From Streptomyces sp. CB02400 (GTDB lineage: Bacteria; Actinomycetota; Actinomycetes; Streptomycetales; Streptomycetaceae): 64,000 bases of DNA. The notes under the pieces were generated by a model. That model had not been told where the DNA came from. It made no database searches and saw nothing but the letters and a program-made list of their open reading frames with translations. Location of the stretch: assembly GCF_001905725.1 (NCBI RefSeq), contig NZ_LIWB01000006.1, positions 124,001 through 188,000 on the forward strand, given 5' to 3'. Both the position numbers and the translations under genes were made by a program. Shown piece by piece: positions 53,187-62,042 of the stretch (the first letter of the stretch is position 1; each line of letters begins with the position of its first letter).

Positions 53187-54794
53187 ATGGCGAGTGTCCA
53201 ACTTCCCTACACGCGCGTGCTGTTGTTGCCGGCCATAGTGATGGCCGCGGCGACCGGAGCCGCCGTCGCCCTGGTGACGGAGCCCGCCCGGATCGCCGTC
53301 GGCGTGTGCGGCGCCGTCGCGACCCTGCTGGTGACCGCCGCCGCGGCCGAGGCGGTGCGCCGCGGCCGGATTCTGCGCGAGGCGCGGGCCGGGCACGACC
53401 GTCACCGTGCGTACCTGGAGTCCCGGATCGCCGCCCACGACACGGAGACGGACTACTTCGTCAACCAGGTCGTCCCCGCGGCCCTGAACCACCTGCACAG
53501 CGGGAACGACCCCCATGAGGTGCTGCGCGCCCTGCCCCGGCTCAACCCGGCCTGGCGCGACCTGCCCGAGTACCAGCTCCGGATGCTGCGGACGATGCTC
53601 AAGATCATCGACGACGAGGAGAACCTGCGCGACTCCGCCCAGCGCTCCTTCGTCAGCATCGCCCGCCGCGTCCAGGCGATCGTCCACCAGCAGGCCAAGG
53701 AACTCCGCGAGATGGAGGAGGACCACGGCCGCAACCCCGAGGTCTTCGACGACCTGCTGCGCATCGACCACGGCACCGCGCTGATCGGCCGCCTCGCCGA
53801 CTCCATCTCCGTCCTCGGCGGCGGCCGTCCCGGACGCCAGTGGCCCAAGCCCGTCGCGCTCTACAGCGTGCTGCGCGGCGCCATGTCCCGCATCCTCGAG
53901 TACCGCCGCATCGACCTGAAGTCGATCGCCAAGATCAACATCAAGGGCATCTACGTCGAGCCGGTCATCCACGCCGCCGCCGAGATCCTCGACAACGCCA
54001 CCCGCTACTCGCCGCCGACCTCCAAGGTGAGCGTCACCGCCACCGAGGTGCAGACCGGCGTCGCCATCGAGATCGAGGACGCCGGCGTCAGCCTCGACGA
54101 GCAGGCCCGCGCCCGTATCGAGGGCATCCTCGAACAGGCCCAGAAGGGCACCGACCTCCAGGAGATCGGGGAGAACCCGCGCCTCGGCCTCGCCGTCGTC
54201 GGCCGCCTCTGCACCGCGTTCAACATGCAGGTCTCGCTGCGCGCCTCCGCGTACGGCGGCGTCCGCGCCGTCCTCGTCGTGCCCAGCGAGATGATCACCG
54301 ACGAGCCCGGCGTGGGCCTCGCCCACGGCATCGGGGCGACCTCCGTGCCCCGCCCGGTCGACGCCCTGCCGGGCCCGGAGCGCACTCCCAAGAAGCGCCG
54401 CCCCACCAGTCCCCGCATCCCCGCCACCGTCTCCATGGAGGACGACGTCCCCGAGGTCACCGAGTGGACCGCGGGCGGACTGCCGCAGCGCCGCAGCCGG
54501 GTGAAGACCCCGTTGGCCCAGCGGTACGCCGAGCAGGCGGCCGCCGAACGGGCCGAGCGGGAGGCCAAGGAGCGGGGCGAGGAGTACCACGACATCTGGG
54601 CCAGGCCCGAGCCCGAGAAGAAGCAGGACGACCGCGAACCCGGGCTGTGGGTCGACGCCTTCTGGGAGGGCATGCGCAAGGGCCTCGACCCGGGCGTCCC
54701 CACCACCGACTTCACCCGGAACCCGACCGCCTACCTGCATCTCATCAACGAACCGGCCCGCACCGAGGCCGATGACGAGGGGGACCTCAAGTGA
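53187..54794 (+). CDS. rarA: Conservon sensor kinase-like protein (CvnA9/RarA type)
   Basis: 535 residues from ATG 53187 (AGAGGG upstream; an in-frame GTG at 53124 is an alternative). Two N-terminal transmembrane helices (~10-50), a helical region (~75-220), and a HATPase_c domain at ~245-385 with N box EILDNATRYSPPTS, EIEDAGVSL and LGLAVVGRLC. I see no clear H-box with a phosphorylatable His, as reported for conservon A proteins. Disordered basic C-terminus. In S. coelicolor cvn9 this protein sits at the membrane with the other Rar proteins and controls the onset of development. Overlaps rarB by 4 bp. Confidence 0.92.
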   Translation: MASVQLPYTRVLLLPAIVMAAATGAAVALVTEPARIAVGVCGAVATLLVTAAAAEAVRRGRILREARAGHDRHRAYLESRIAAHDTETDYFVNQVVPAALNHLHSGNDPHEVLRALPRLNPAWRDLPEYQLRMLRTMLKIIDDEENLRDSAQRSFVSIARRVQAIVHQQAKELREMEEDHGRNPEVFDDLLRIDHGTALIGRLADSISVLGGGRPGRQWPKPVALYSVLRGAMSRILEYRRIDLKSIAKINIKGIYVEPVIHAAAEILDNATRYSPPTSKVSVTATEVQTGVAIEIEDAGVSLDEQARARIEGILEQAQKGTDLQEIGENPRLGLAVVGRLCTAFNMQVSLRASAYGGVRAVLVVPSEMITDEPGVGLAHGIGATSVPRPVDALPGPERTPKKRRPTSPRIPATVSMEDDVPEVTEWTAGGLPQRRSRVKTPLAQRYAEQAAAERAEREAKERGEEYHDIWARPEPEKKQDDREPGLWVDAFWEGMRKGLDPGVPTTDFTRNPTAYLHLINEPARTEADDEGDLK

Positions 54795-55198
54795 TCCAGC
54801 AACGAGCCAACTTCGACTGGATGCTCAAGGAGCTCGCCGACGGCGTACCCGGCGTCGAGATGATCGTGGTGCTCTCCGCCGACGGCCTGCGCATCGCCCG
54901 CTACGGCGGCGAGCCGGACGCCGCCGACCGGGTCGCCGCGGCCTGCGCGGGCGTACAGAGCCTCGCCGGGGCCGTCGCCCAGGAACTCCCGTACGGCAAC
55001 GGCGAGATGAAGATGGTGCTCATCGAGATCAACGAGGGCTACTTCTACCTGATGGCGGCCGGCGCCAACGCCTATCTCGCGGTGCTCTCCGACATGACCT
55101 GCGAGCCGGGCCGCATGGGCGGCATGATGCGCGACCTCGTCGTCCGCATCGGCGCCCATCTGACCAGTCCGCCCCGACGGAACGGGCAGACCGTATGA
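54791..55198 (+). CDS. rarB: Conservon roadblock/LC7-domain protein (CvnB9/RarB type)
   Basis: 135 residues, GTG start overlapping the rarA stop. Roadblock/LC7 fold: FDWMLKELADGVPGVEMIVVLSADGLRIARYGG, then VLIEINEGYFYLMAAGANAYLAVLSD. Such proteins regulate small GTPases such as MglA; here the partner is the conservon GTPase (RarD) two genes on. Overlaps rarC by 4 bp (ATGA). Confidence 0.94.
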   Translation: MIQQRANFDWMLKELADGVPGVEMIVVLSADGLRIARYGGEPDAADRVAAACAGVQSLAGAVAQELPYGNGEMKMVLIEINEGYFYLMAAGANAYLAVLSDMTCEPGRMGGMMRDLVVRIGAHLTSPPRRNGQTV

Positions 55199-55605
55199 CT
55201 CCTCCGCAACGCCAGAGGCGCTTCCCCCAGGACGGCCCCCCTCCGCAGCCGGCCGCACCGGCCGGGAAGGAGGGCGAGGGCGGCAACCCGGAGCGGCTGT
55301 ACGTCGTCACCGGACCGGACGGCGAACGGGCCGACCTCGATCTCGTCACGCTGATCGTGGCCGGCTCCCCGGACCCCCCGCCCTCCGCCACCCCCGAGCA
55401 GGCGGCGCTGCTCCGGCTCTGTGCCGCCCCCCTGTCCGTGGCCGAACTGTCGGCCTATCTCAACCTGCCGTTCAGTGTGGTGACCGTGCTGCTCACCGAG
55501 ATGCTGGCGGCGGAACTGGTCCAGGCGCGTTTCCCGATCGTCCGCAAGGCGCTGCCCGACCGTTCCCTTCTCGAAGCGGTGATGCATGGACTTCAAAGGC
55601 TCTGA
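55195..55605 (+). CDS. rarC: Conservon DUF742 protein (CvnC9/RarC type)
   Basis: 136 residues. DUF742 winged-helix-like protein with a Pro/Gly-rich N-terminus (~1-35), then RLYVVTGPDGERADLDLVTLIV and LSVAELSAYLNLPFSVVTVLLTEML. It is thought to be an adaptor in conservon complexes; no DNA-binding role shown here. ATG overlaps the rarB stop, and the 3' end overlaps the GTPase gene by 20 bp. Confidence 0.93.
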   Translation: MTPPQRQRRFPQDGPPPQPAAPAGKEGEGGNPERLYVVTGPDGERADLDLVTLIVAGSPDPPPSATPEQAALLRLCAAPLSVAELSAYLNLPFSVVTVLLTEMLAAELVQARFPIVRKALPDRSLLEAVMHGLQRL

Positions 55606-56206
55606 GACCATCCCGGGCCCCCGCGCCGAGGACCAGTTGCCGCACACGGCACAGGCCGCGGTGAAGATCGTGATCGTGGGCGGATTCGGGGTCGGCAAGA
55701 CGACCATGGTCGGCTCGGTCAGCGAGATCAAACCGCTGACCACCGAGGAGACCATGACGCAGGCCGGCGTCGGGGTCGACGACAACTTCGGTTCCGCGTC
55801 CAAGACGGCCACCACGGTCGCCATGGACTTCGGCCGCATCAAGATCACGGACCAGCTGGTGCTGTACCTGTTCGGCACCCCGGGCCAGGAGCGCTTCTGG
55901 TTCCTGTGGAACGGGCTGTTCGAGGGGGCGCTCGGCGCGGTCGTGCTGGTCGACACCCGCCGCCTCGAAGTCAGCTTCGACGTCATGGGGCGGCTGGAGG
56001 AGCGCGGCGTGCCGTTCGTCGTCGCGGTCAACTCCTTCCCCGACGCCCCGCGTTACCCCATCGAGGACCTGCGGTCCGCCCTCGACCTGTCCGAACAGAT
56101 CCCGATCATGGAGTGCGACGTGCGGCGCCGCGCCTCCAGCCGTGACGTGCTGATGACCCTGATGCGGTTCCTGCACTCGCTCGCCATGACGGGCTCGCTC
56201 ACCTGA
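55586..56206 (+). CDS. rarD: Conservon small GTPase (CvnD9/RarD type)
   Basis: 206 residues. Ras-like GTPase: G1 GGFGVGKTT (32-40), G2 Thr in SEIKPLTTEETMTQAGVGVD, G3 FGTPGQERFWFLW, and a degenerate G4 VNSFPD in place of NKxD. The Gly in place of the usual Asp of G3 (DxxG) is typical of the conservon group. RarB-type roadblock protein likely acts on it. Starts within rarC. Confidence 0.94.
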   Translation: MDFKGSETIPGPRAEDQLPHTAQAAVKIVIVGGFGVGKTTMVGSVSEIKPLTTEETMTQAGVGVDDNFGSASKTATTVAMDFGRIKITDQLVLYLFGTPGQERFWFLWNGLFEGALGAVVLVDTRRLEVSFDVMGRLEERGVPFVVAVNSFPDAPRYPIEDLRSALDLSEQIPIMECDVRRRASSRDVLMTLMRFLHSLAMTGSLT

Positions 56207-56262
56207 CCCCCGGGATCCCTCTCCCGCACCGGCCCCCGCTTTCCCCCCTCGGAGCGACCACT

Positions 56263-57801
56263 GTGACGCCTGAACCCACCTCCCTGACGGGAGACTCCCC
56301 GACCGGAACGGACGCCCCCCGGCCCGGCCCGCCCCCCGGCTGCCCCGCGCACGGCAAGGGCCCCGGCGGGCTGAGCCGGCTGCACGAGTCGGAGGACCTG
56401 AAGAAGCTGTACGAGGAACTGCGGGCCGAACACGGTCCGGTGGCGCCCGCGCTGGTCCACGACGACGTGCCGGTGTGGGTGGTCCTCGGCCACGCCGAGA
56501 ACCAGCAACTGGTGCGCACCCCCGCGCAGTACTGCAAGGACAGCCGCATCTGGTCCGCGCTCGGAGAAGGACTGGTCAAGCCCGACCATCCGCTGATGCC
56601 GCACATCGCCTGGCAGCCGATGTGCGCCCACGCCGAGGGCGACGAGCACCGGCGGCTGCGCGGCGCCATCGACGCCGCCGTGGCGGCCACCGACTTCCGC
56701 GGTCTGCGCCGGCACGTCAACCGCAGCGTCCAGCGCGTCGTCAACCGGTTCTGCGAGGCGGGCGAGGCCGAACTGGTCGGCCAGTACGCCGAGCACCTGC
56801 CGATGGCCGTGATGTGCCACGTCCTCGGCATGCCCGACGAGTACGACGACCGGATGGTCGAGGCCGCCCGCGACATGATCAGGGGCACCGAGACCGCGAT
56901 CGCCAGCAACGCCTACGTCATGGAGGCCCTGGAACGCCTCACGGCCCGCAGCCGGGCCCAGCCGCTGGACGACTTCACCGGCCACCTCATCAGGCACCCG
57001 GCCGGACTCACCGACGAGGAGGTCGCCCAGCACCTCAGAGTGGTGCTCATCGCCGCCTACGAGGCCACCGCCAACCTCCTCGCCAACGTGCTGCGCCAGG
57101 TGCTGATCGACCCGCGCTTCCGCTCCCAGCTCAACGGCGGCCAGATGACCGTGCCCCAGGCGGTGGAGCAACTGCTCTGGGACGAGCCGCCGTTCAGCAC
57201 CATCTTCGCCTACTTCGCCAAGCAGGACACGGAGCTCGGCGGGCAGCGCATCCGCAAGGGCGACGGACTGGTCTTCGCGCCCGCTCCGGCCAACGTCGAC
57301 CCGCGTGTGCGCCCCGACCCGACCGCCGACATGAAGGGCAACCGCTCGCACCTCGCCTTCGGCGGCGGCACGCACGAGTGCCCCGGCCAGGACATCGGCC
57401 GTGTGATCGCCGAAGTCGGTGTCGACGCGCTGCTCATGCGGCTGCCCGACGTCGAACTGAGCATCGACGAGGAGCAGTTGGCCTTCACCGAGTCCATCGC
57501 CTCGCGGCATCTCGTGGAACTGCCCGTCCACTTCACGCCCCGGCCGCAGCAGGACGTGACGCAGCGGCCCAGCCACGAGAACGACGCGCCACCGCAGCAG
57601 GACTGGCACATCGGCGTGACCCGGCCGGCGGCCACCGTGCCCTCTGCGTCTTCTGTCTCTCCTGTGCTGCCCGAGCCGAGCGTCGAGCCGCCCGTGCCGC
57701 ACCCCGTACCGCCCCCCGCGCCGGTGCCGCCGCCGGTGGCGGAACCCGCCCCGCCGCGGGGCGCCTGGCAGCGCTTCCTGCGCTGGTGGCGCGGTTACTG
57801 A
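56263..57801 (+). CDS. rarE: Cytochrome P450, CYP157-like, without the ExxR motif (conservon P450, RarE type)
   Basis: 512 residues, GTG start. Heme-binding loop LAFGGGTHECPGQDIGR with Cys at ~373; I-helix AAYEATANLLANVL. The K-helix reads VEQLLWDEPPF (~300-310), so the otherwise nearly invariant ExxR is replaced by EQLLW. This is the known hallmark of CYP157 enzymes, which cluster with conservons. A ~100-residue Pro-rich C-terminal extension ends in the amphipathic WQRFLRWWRGY, unusual for a bacterial P450 and perhaps a membrane or partner anchor. Substrate unknown. The 3' end overlaps the convergent pseudouridine synthase gene by 7 bp. Confidence 0.93.
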   Translation: MTPEPTSLTGDSPTGTDAPRPGPPPGCPAHGKGPGGLSRLHESEDLKKLYEELRAEHGPVAPALVHDDVPVWVVLGHAENQQLVRTPAQYCKDSRIWSALGEGLVKPDHPLMPHIAWQPMCAHAEGDEHRRLRGAIDAAVAATDFRGLRRHVNRSVQRVVNRFCEAGEAELVGQYAEHLPMAVMCHVLGMPDEYDDRMVEAARDMIRGTETAIASNAYVMEALERLTARSRAQPLDDFTGHLIRHPAGLTDEEVAQHLRVVLIAAYEATANLLANVLRQVLIDPRFRSQLNGGQMTVPQAVEQLLWDEPPFSTIFAYFAKQDTELGGQRIRKGDGLVFAPAPANVDPRVRPDPTADMKGNRSHLAFGGGTHECPGQDIGRVIAEVGVDALLMRLPDVELSIDEEQLAFTESIASRHLVELPVHFTPRPQQDVTQRPSHENDAPPQQDWHIGVTRPAATVPSASSVSPVLPEPSVEPPVPHPVPPPAPVPPPVAEPAPPRGAWQRFLRWWRGY

Positions 57802-58757
57802 CCGGCCGCCCAGTCCTCGTACGAGGACCATGCCGCGAGCATCCGGCCGCTGGTGAACCGGTGCTCCACGCCCGTCACCGGATCGGTGAACTCCAGCTTC
57901 CGCGCCAGCAGTTGCAGCGGACGCCGGAAGTCACCGGCCGGGACGGGGGCGGCCACCTCGGGATACAGCGGATCGCCGAGGATCGGCACGCCCAGGGCGT
58001 TCATGTGCACCCGTAGCTGATGGGTCTGTCCGGTGCCGGGCACCAGCCGGTACCGGCCGAGGCCACCGGCCCGGTGGGCGACGAGTTCGACGCGGGTGAC
58101 CGCGTTCGGCTCGCCCTCGACCTCTTCGGCGGTCAGCACCCCGCGCTCCTTCACGATCCGGCTGCGTACGGTCCGGGGCAGGTCCAGCGCCGGGGCGTAC
58201 GGGGCGACGGCCTCGTACTCCTTGTGCACAAGACGGTCGCGGAACAGCGTCTGATAGGCCCCGCGCTCCCCGGGCCGTACCGTGAACAGCACCAGGCCCG
58301 CGGTGAGCCGGTCCAGGCGGTGCGCGGCGCCCAGCTCCGGGACGCCCAGCTCACGGCGGAGCCGGGCGAGCGCGGTCTGGGCGACGTGGCTGCCGCGCGG
58401 GGTGGTGGCCAGGAAGTGCGGCTTGTCGACGACGACGATGTGCTCGTCCCGGTGGACGACCTCCAGCGGGAACGGCACCGGCACCTCGGCGGGCAGCTCA
58501 CGGTGGAACCACACGAACATGCCGGGTGCGTACGGGGTGTCCGCCGGTACGGACCGTCCGTCCGCCCCGACGATCAGGCCCGCGGCGAACATCCCGTCCA
58601 CGACTCCGGGGCCGGCGGCCGAGAGCCGCTGCGCCAGGTGCTCACGTACCGTGGCCCACTGTTCCCCGGCGGGCAGCCGGACCCGTACCGGGTCCACACC
58701 GTCGCGCTGCGGCAGGGGGGAGGGCGGGGTCGGCCGTCTGCGTCTCACACCGGGCAA
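57795..58757 (-). CDS. RluA-family RNA pseudouridine synthase
   Basis: 320 residues. Converts specific uridines in rRNA or tRNA to pseudouridine; target not identifiable. Catalytic Asp149 in GAAHRLDRLTAGLVLF (HRLDxxTxG motif), preceded by IVVVDKPHFLATTPRG and followed by KEYEAV and GRYRLVPGTGQTHQLRVHM. The N-terminal ~90 residues have an S4-like region (REHLAQRLSAAGPGVVDGMF). Convergent with rarE. Confidence 0.93.
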   Translation of the reverse strand: MPGVRRRRPTPPSPLPQRDGVDPVRVRLPAGEQWATVREHLAQRLSAAGPGVVDGMFAAGLIVGADGRSVPADTPYAPGMFVWFHRELPAEVPVPFPLEVVHRDEHIVVVDKPHFLATTPRGSHVAQTALARLRRELGVPELGAAHRLDRLTAGLVLFTVRPGERGAYQTLFRDRLVHKEYEAVAPYAPALDLPRTVRSRIVKERGVLTAEEVEGEPNAVTRVELVAHRAGGLGRYRLVPGTGQTHQLRVHMNALGVPILGDPLYPEVAAPVPAGDFRRPLQLLARKLEFTDPVTGVEHRFTSGRMLAAWSSYEDWAAGQ

Positions 58758-58771
58758 GCGTACGGGGCCGC

Positions 58772-59041
58772 TCAGTCGTGGTTCCCGGTCGCCCGTCTCA
58801 GCTCCGCCTCGATCTCGTGGAGCGGTCTGCCCTCGGTCCGGGCGTACTCGGTCACCGCGAGGCGGACGTCACGGGCGAGGTCGCGCCAGGCCCGCCAGGC
58901 GGTTTCCCAGGTGGCGGTCTGGTGCCCGCTCCACTTGGTCCGGGTGGGCGGGCCGTAGGCGTCCCGCAGTTGCCGGACCCGGGAGTGGGCCTCGTCCGCC
59001 GCGCGCTGCTTGGCCACGAGCTCGTCGAAGGTGTGTGCCAC
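58772..59041 (-). CDS. Small conserved protein of unknown function
   Basis: 89 residues, GTG start. Helical, charged and Trp-rich (TKWSGHQTATWETAWRAWRDLARDVRLAVTEYARTEG), no signal peptide or known motif. It ends 14 bp before the pseudouridine synthase start on the same strand, so may be cotranscribed. Coding bias is good; function unknown. Confidence 0.65.
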   Translation of the reverse strand: MAHTFDELVAKQRAADEAHSRVRQLRDAYGPPTRTKWSGHQTATWETAWRAWRDLARDVRLAVTEYARTEGRPLHEIEAELRRATGNHD

Positions 59042-59159
59042 GCGGCCGGATCCTGGGGCAGTGCCTTGCTTCTGGGTGGCCCGCCACGCCGCTGGTCCTG
59101 GCCCGACGGGCCACGGTTCACCTGATCAGCCCGTCCGGGCGGGTGGGCGGGGGCGTCCC

Positions 59160-59760
59160 GGTGCCTTGTGGGGTGCCCCGCGTCGATGGGGTCGCGGCCC
59201 CGGCGCTGTACGGGTGCCCGGTGTTGGTGTGGGCCCGGAGGTGGGGTTGCGCGGCCCGGCGCTTGCGGGGTGCCGTCGCGCCCACCCGTGCCGCCCCAGC
59301 GGCACGACTGCCCGCGGAAACGGCGGCAGGCGGCTGCCCGCGGATCGCGGCGGCGTGCGGCCGCCCGCGGGAGCGGCGGCACGGCTGCCTGCGGGAACGC
59401 GGGAACGCGGCAGGCGGCTGCCCGTGGGGCGGTGGCACGGCTGTCCGCGGAGGGCGGGGAGTGGCGGGGTGGTGGTAGGTAGTCGCGTACGGCGGGGAGG
59501 GGACGGGGCGGGGGTGGCCGCCCGCAGTGGCTGGCGCGTCCGCGCCCCGCCCCCCTCCAGGAGACGTGATCCGCGCCGGTCCGAGGACGGACACCCCCGA
59601 CGCGGCCCCGACCCACCCACCGGCCGTGGGCGCTACGCGCACCCCCACCGGACCGGCACCGTGGTCGTGCGGTCCTCCGGGTGGGGGAGGTCAGTGGGAG
59701 CTGTGCGCGCCCCACCGGACCGGCACCGTGGTCGTGCGGTCCTCCGGGTGGAGGGGGAGG
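59160..59760. repeat. Copy R3 of the composite dispersed repeat
   Basis: Fills the gap between the small protein and the siderophore-interacting protein genes; no gene seen. Contains the 24-bp block (59252-59275), several CTGCCCGCGGA motifs (59309-59460), the ~50-bp block at 59499-59550 and the ~43-bp block at 59581-59623. Also a 39-bp direct duplication, 59646-59684 and 59713-59751 (CACCGGACCGGCACCGTGGT...), 67 bp apart. Confidence 0.8.
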
Positions 59761-60606
59761 TCAGGCGGAGGTTTCCGCGGCTTCCTGCTCGGCCTCGATG
59801 CGGGCGTTCCAGTCGCGCTTGGAGGCCTGCCAGCCGTCCTCGTTGTGGCCGAGGCGCCAGTAACCGGAGATCGACAGGTCCTCGCGCGGAATGCCGCGCT
59901 CGACCCGCAGCAGACGGCGCAGCTCCTTCACGAAGTGGGCCTCGCCGTGGACGAAGGCGTGCACCCGGCCCTCCGGGAAGTCGAGGCTCCGGACGGCCTC
60001 CACCAGGGCCTCGCCGACGGGCCGGCCGCCGCGGTGCAGCCAGCGGACCTCCACATCGGAGTCGATCTTCTGCTCCTCGTCGGGACCGGAGATCTCCACG
60101 AAGGCGAACGCCCTGGCGCCGTGCGGCAGCGCCTCCAGCGAGCGGGCGATCGCGGGCAGCGCGCTCTCGTCGCCGACGAGCAGATGCCAGGCGGCGGCCG
60201 GGTCGGGCGCGTAGGCGCCGCCGGGGCCCAGGAACCGGACGACCTCGCCCGGCCGGACGTTCGCCGCCCAGGGGCCGGCCAGGCCCTCGTCGCCGTGGAC
60301 CACGAAGTCCAGGGTCAGCTCACGGTGCTCGGCGTCCCACTGGCGCACCGTGTACGTCCGGGTCACCGGCCACTGCTCGCGCGGGAACTCCTCACGGATG
60401 CGCTGGAGGTCGAAGGGCTCCGGATACGTCGCCCCCGCGGCCGGGAACAGCAGCTTGACGTAGTGATCGGTGCAGGTGTCCGCCGAGAAATCGGAGAGCC
60501 CCTCACCACCGAGCACCACGCGCTGCATGTGCGGGGTCAGCCGCTCGGTGCGGACGACCTCGGCGGTGTGCGGCGCGCGCGGCGCGCGTACCGGTCGCTC
60601 TGCCAT
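59761..60606 (-). CDS. Siderophore-interacting (ferric-siderophore reductase) protein
   Basis: 281 residues from ATG 60606 with GGAGG 6 nt upstream. FAD-binding beta barrel with RTYTVRQWD (RxYT), then the SIP-type NAD(P)H domain (WHLLVGDESALPAIARSLEALP, AFVHGEAHFVKELRRLLRVERGIP, SISGYWRLGHNEDGW). Reduces iron in imported ferric siderophores in the cytoplasm, related to ViuB/YqjH. An iron-box-like inverted repeat precedes it. Confidence 0.94.
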   Translation of the reverse strand: MAERPVRAPRAPHTAEVVRTERLTPHMQRVVLGGEGLSDFSADTCTDHYVKLLFPAAGATYPEPFDLQRIREEFPREQWPVTRTYTVRQWDAEHRELTLDFVVHGDEGLAGPWAANVRPGEVVRFLGPGGAYAPDPAAAWHLLVGDESALPAIARSLEALPHGARAFAFVEISGPDEEQKIDSDVEVRWLHRGGRPVGEALVEAVRSLDFPEGRVHAFVHGEAHFVKELRRLLRVERGIPREDLSISGYWRLGHNEDGWQASKRDWNARIEAEQEAAETSA

Positions 60607-60629
60607 GAGGAGCCTCCCAGCTGTCACAG

Positions 60630-60643
60630 TTAGGGTTACCTAA
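60630..60643. promoter_or_regulatory. Iron-box-like operator
   Basis: TTAGG-GTTA-CCTAA upstream of the siderophore-interacting protein gene, 24 bp from the start, and followed by GTTAGCA. Resembles the TTAGG/CCTAA half sites of DmdR1/IdeR boxes, though shorter than the 19-bp consensus. Confidence 0.6.
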
Positions 60644-60711
60644 GTTAGCACCTCGGTCTCGGTCGACGTCCCGTCGGCGGACACCCCGTCCGGTTCAGCA
60701 ATGTGTGCGGC

Positions 60712-61632
60712 TCACGCCGAGAGGGTCGTCAGCAGGCGCTGCAGCGAGCCGCCCAGACCCCAGCGGGCGGCCAGGGACTCCACCCCGGCCGGGTCGCGCG
60801 GCCCGTGCGGCAGCGCCGTGTCGACGTCCGGGAGCGGGACGTCGTCCGCGACCCGGACGACCTTGGGGGCGACCGCGAGATACGGCCGCGCCTCGTCCAG
60901 ACGCTTGCGCTGCGACGGCGTGAGCTTGGCCCGCGGGTCGTCCACGGCCGCCAGGATCCCGGCCAGGTCGCCGAACTCGGCCAGCAGCTTGGCCGCCGTC
61001 TTCTCCCCGATGCCCGGCACGCCCGGCAGACCGTCGCTCGGATCACCGCGCAGCAGCGCCAGATCCGCGTACCCCCTGCCGTCCACCCCATACTTCTCGC
61101 GCAGCACGGCCTCGTCGGTGACCTGGAGCGTGCCGACGCCCTTCAGCGGATACAGCACGCGCACCCCGCGCGCGTCGTCCACCAGCTGGTAGAGATCGCG
61201 GTCACCGGTGACGATGTCGACCGGCCCGCCGGCCCGGCCGGTGAACGTGCCGATCACGTCGTCCGCCTCGTACCCGGAGACCCCCACCCGCGCGATGCCC
61301 ACCGCGTCGAGCACGCTCTCGATGACCGGCACCTGCGGGGACAGCGTGTCGGGCACCTCCTCCTCGTCCGGGCCCGCCGCGCGCTCCTCGGCGACGCGGT
61401 GCGCCTTGTAGGAGGGGATCAGTTCCACCCGCCACTTCGGGCGCCAGTCGGCGTCCATGCAGGCGACCAGGTGGTCGGGGCGGTGGTCCTTGACCAGGCG
61501 GTCGATGAAGTCGAGCAGTCCGCGTACGGCGTTCACCGGGGTGCCGTCCGGGGCCCTGACGGAGTCCGGGACGCCGAAGTAGGCGCGGAAGTACAGGGAA
61601 GCGGTGTCTAGGAGCATGAGTCGTCCGGTCAC
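60712..61632 (-). CDS. 5'-3' exonuclease (PolI N-terminal/FEN-like)
   Basis: 306 residues from GTG 61632 ((M)TGRLMLLDTASLYFRAY). Stand-alone flap/5'-3' exonuclease: metal-binding LLDTASLYFRA, YEADDVIGT, VTGDRDLYQL, and the helix-hairpin-helix GDPSDGLPGVPGIGEKTA. Probably removes RNA primers or flaps. ATGs at 61641 and 61644 are alternative starts, but a CATGAT -10 box overlaps them and would place transcription start near the GTG. Upstream is repeat copy R4. Confidence 0.9.
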   Translation of the reverse strand: MTGRLMLLDTASLYFRAYFGVPDSVRAPDGTPVNAVRGLLDFIDRLVKDHRPDHLVACMDADWRPKWRVELIPSYKAHRVAEERAAGPDEEEVPDTLSPQVPVIESVLDAVGIARVGVSGYEADDVIGTFTGRAGGPVDIVTGDRDLYQLVDDARGVRVLYPLKGVGTLQVTDEAVLREKYGVDGRGYADLALLRGDPSDGLPGVPGIGEKTAAKLLAEFGDLAGILAAVDDPRAKLTPSQRKRLDEARPYLAVAPKVVRVADDVPLPDVDTALPHGPRDPAGVESLAARWGLGGSLQRLLTTLSA

Positions 61633-61639
61633 GGACCGC

Positions 61640-61662
61640 ATCATGCCGTACACCGCTGACAG
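61640..61662 (-). promoter_or_regulatory. Weak PafBC-like promoter of the 5'-3' exonuclease gene
   Basis: Minus strand CTGTCAGCG (61662-61654), 8 nt, CATGAT (61645-61640). 7 of 9 in the -35 motif, right spacing, imperfect -10. The GTG at 61632 follows 7 nt later. Confidence 0.35.
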
Positions 61663-61664
61663 TG

Positions 61665-61855
61665 CGGGTGCGTCGGCGTGGGCCGGGGGTGGGTTTACGC
61701 AGCCCGGCGTCTGCGGGGTGCCTCCCCCACTCTCGGCTTCGCTCGAGCGGGAGGGACCCCCATGAGCGGGAGGGACCCCCACCGCCCACCCGTGCCGCTC
61801 CGGGGGTGCCTCCCAGGCCCTTGAGGCACTGGGGGAGGCACGACTGCCCGCAGTT
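61665..61855. repeat. Copy R4 of the composite dispersed repeat (short)
   Basis: 24-bp block at 61699-61722, then the hairpin block (ACTCTCGGCTTCGCTCGAGC..., GTGCCTCCCAGGCCC, CACTGGGGGAGGCACGACTG) closely matching 3890-4035 of copy R1. It lies between the exonuclease gene and the ABC importer genes. The following 61856-62042 is their promoter region with no gene. Confidence 0.8.
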
Positions 61856-61890
61856 GCGCCATATGCAACAACCTGCGCCCTGCGCGACCT

Positions 61891-61906
61891 GTGTGAGGCG
61901 TCACAC
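61891..61906. promoter_or_regulatory. Candidate operator of the betaine importer operon
   Basis: Perfect inverted repeat GTGTGA-GGCG-TCACAC, 137 bp before the ATPase start, inside a less GC-rich promoter region that also has GTTGC-GCCATAT-GCAAC at 61854-61870. Confidence 0.4.
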
Positions 61907-62042
61907 GAACACGTTTGCCCTGTGCAAAACCGGGGAGGCGCGGCCCGGAGCGATGCCGGTTACAGATTCAACTGTTTTGGGGCCGCGTGAGCCGCCCGCC
62001 GGGCATCGCTTCCGTCATTTGCCGTCGAGACAAGAGGTACGC

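Noticed and set aside
59042-59760. Genes in copy R3
   Set aside because: Open frames on both strands are low-complexity and shared with the other repeat copies.
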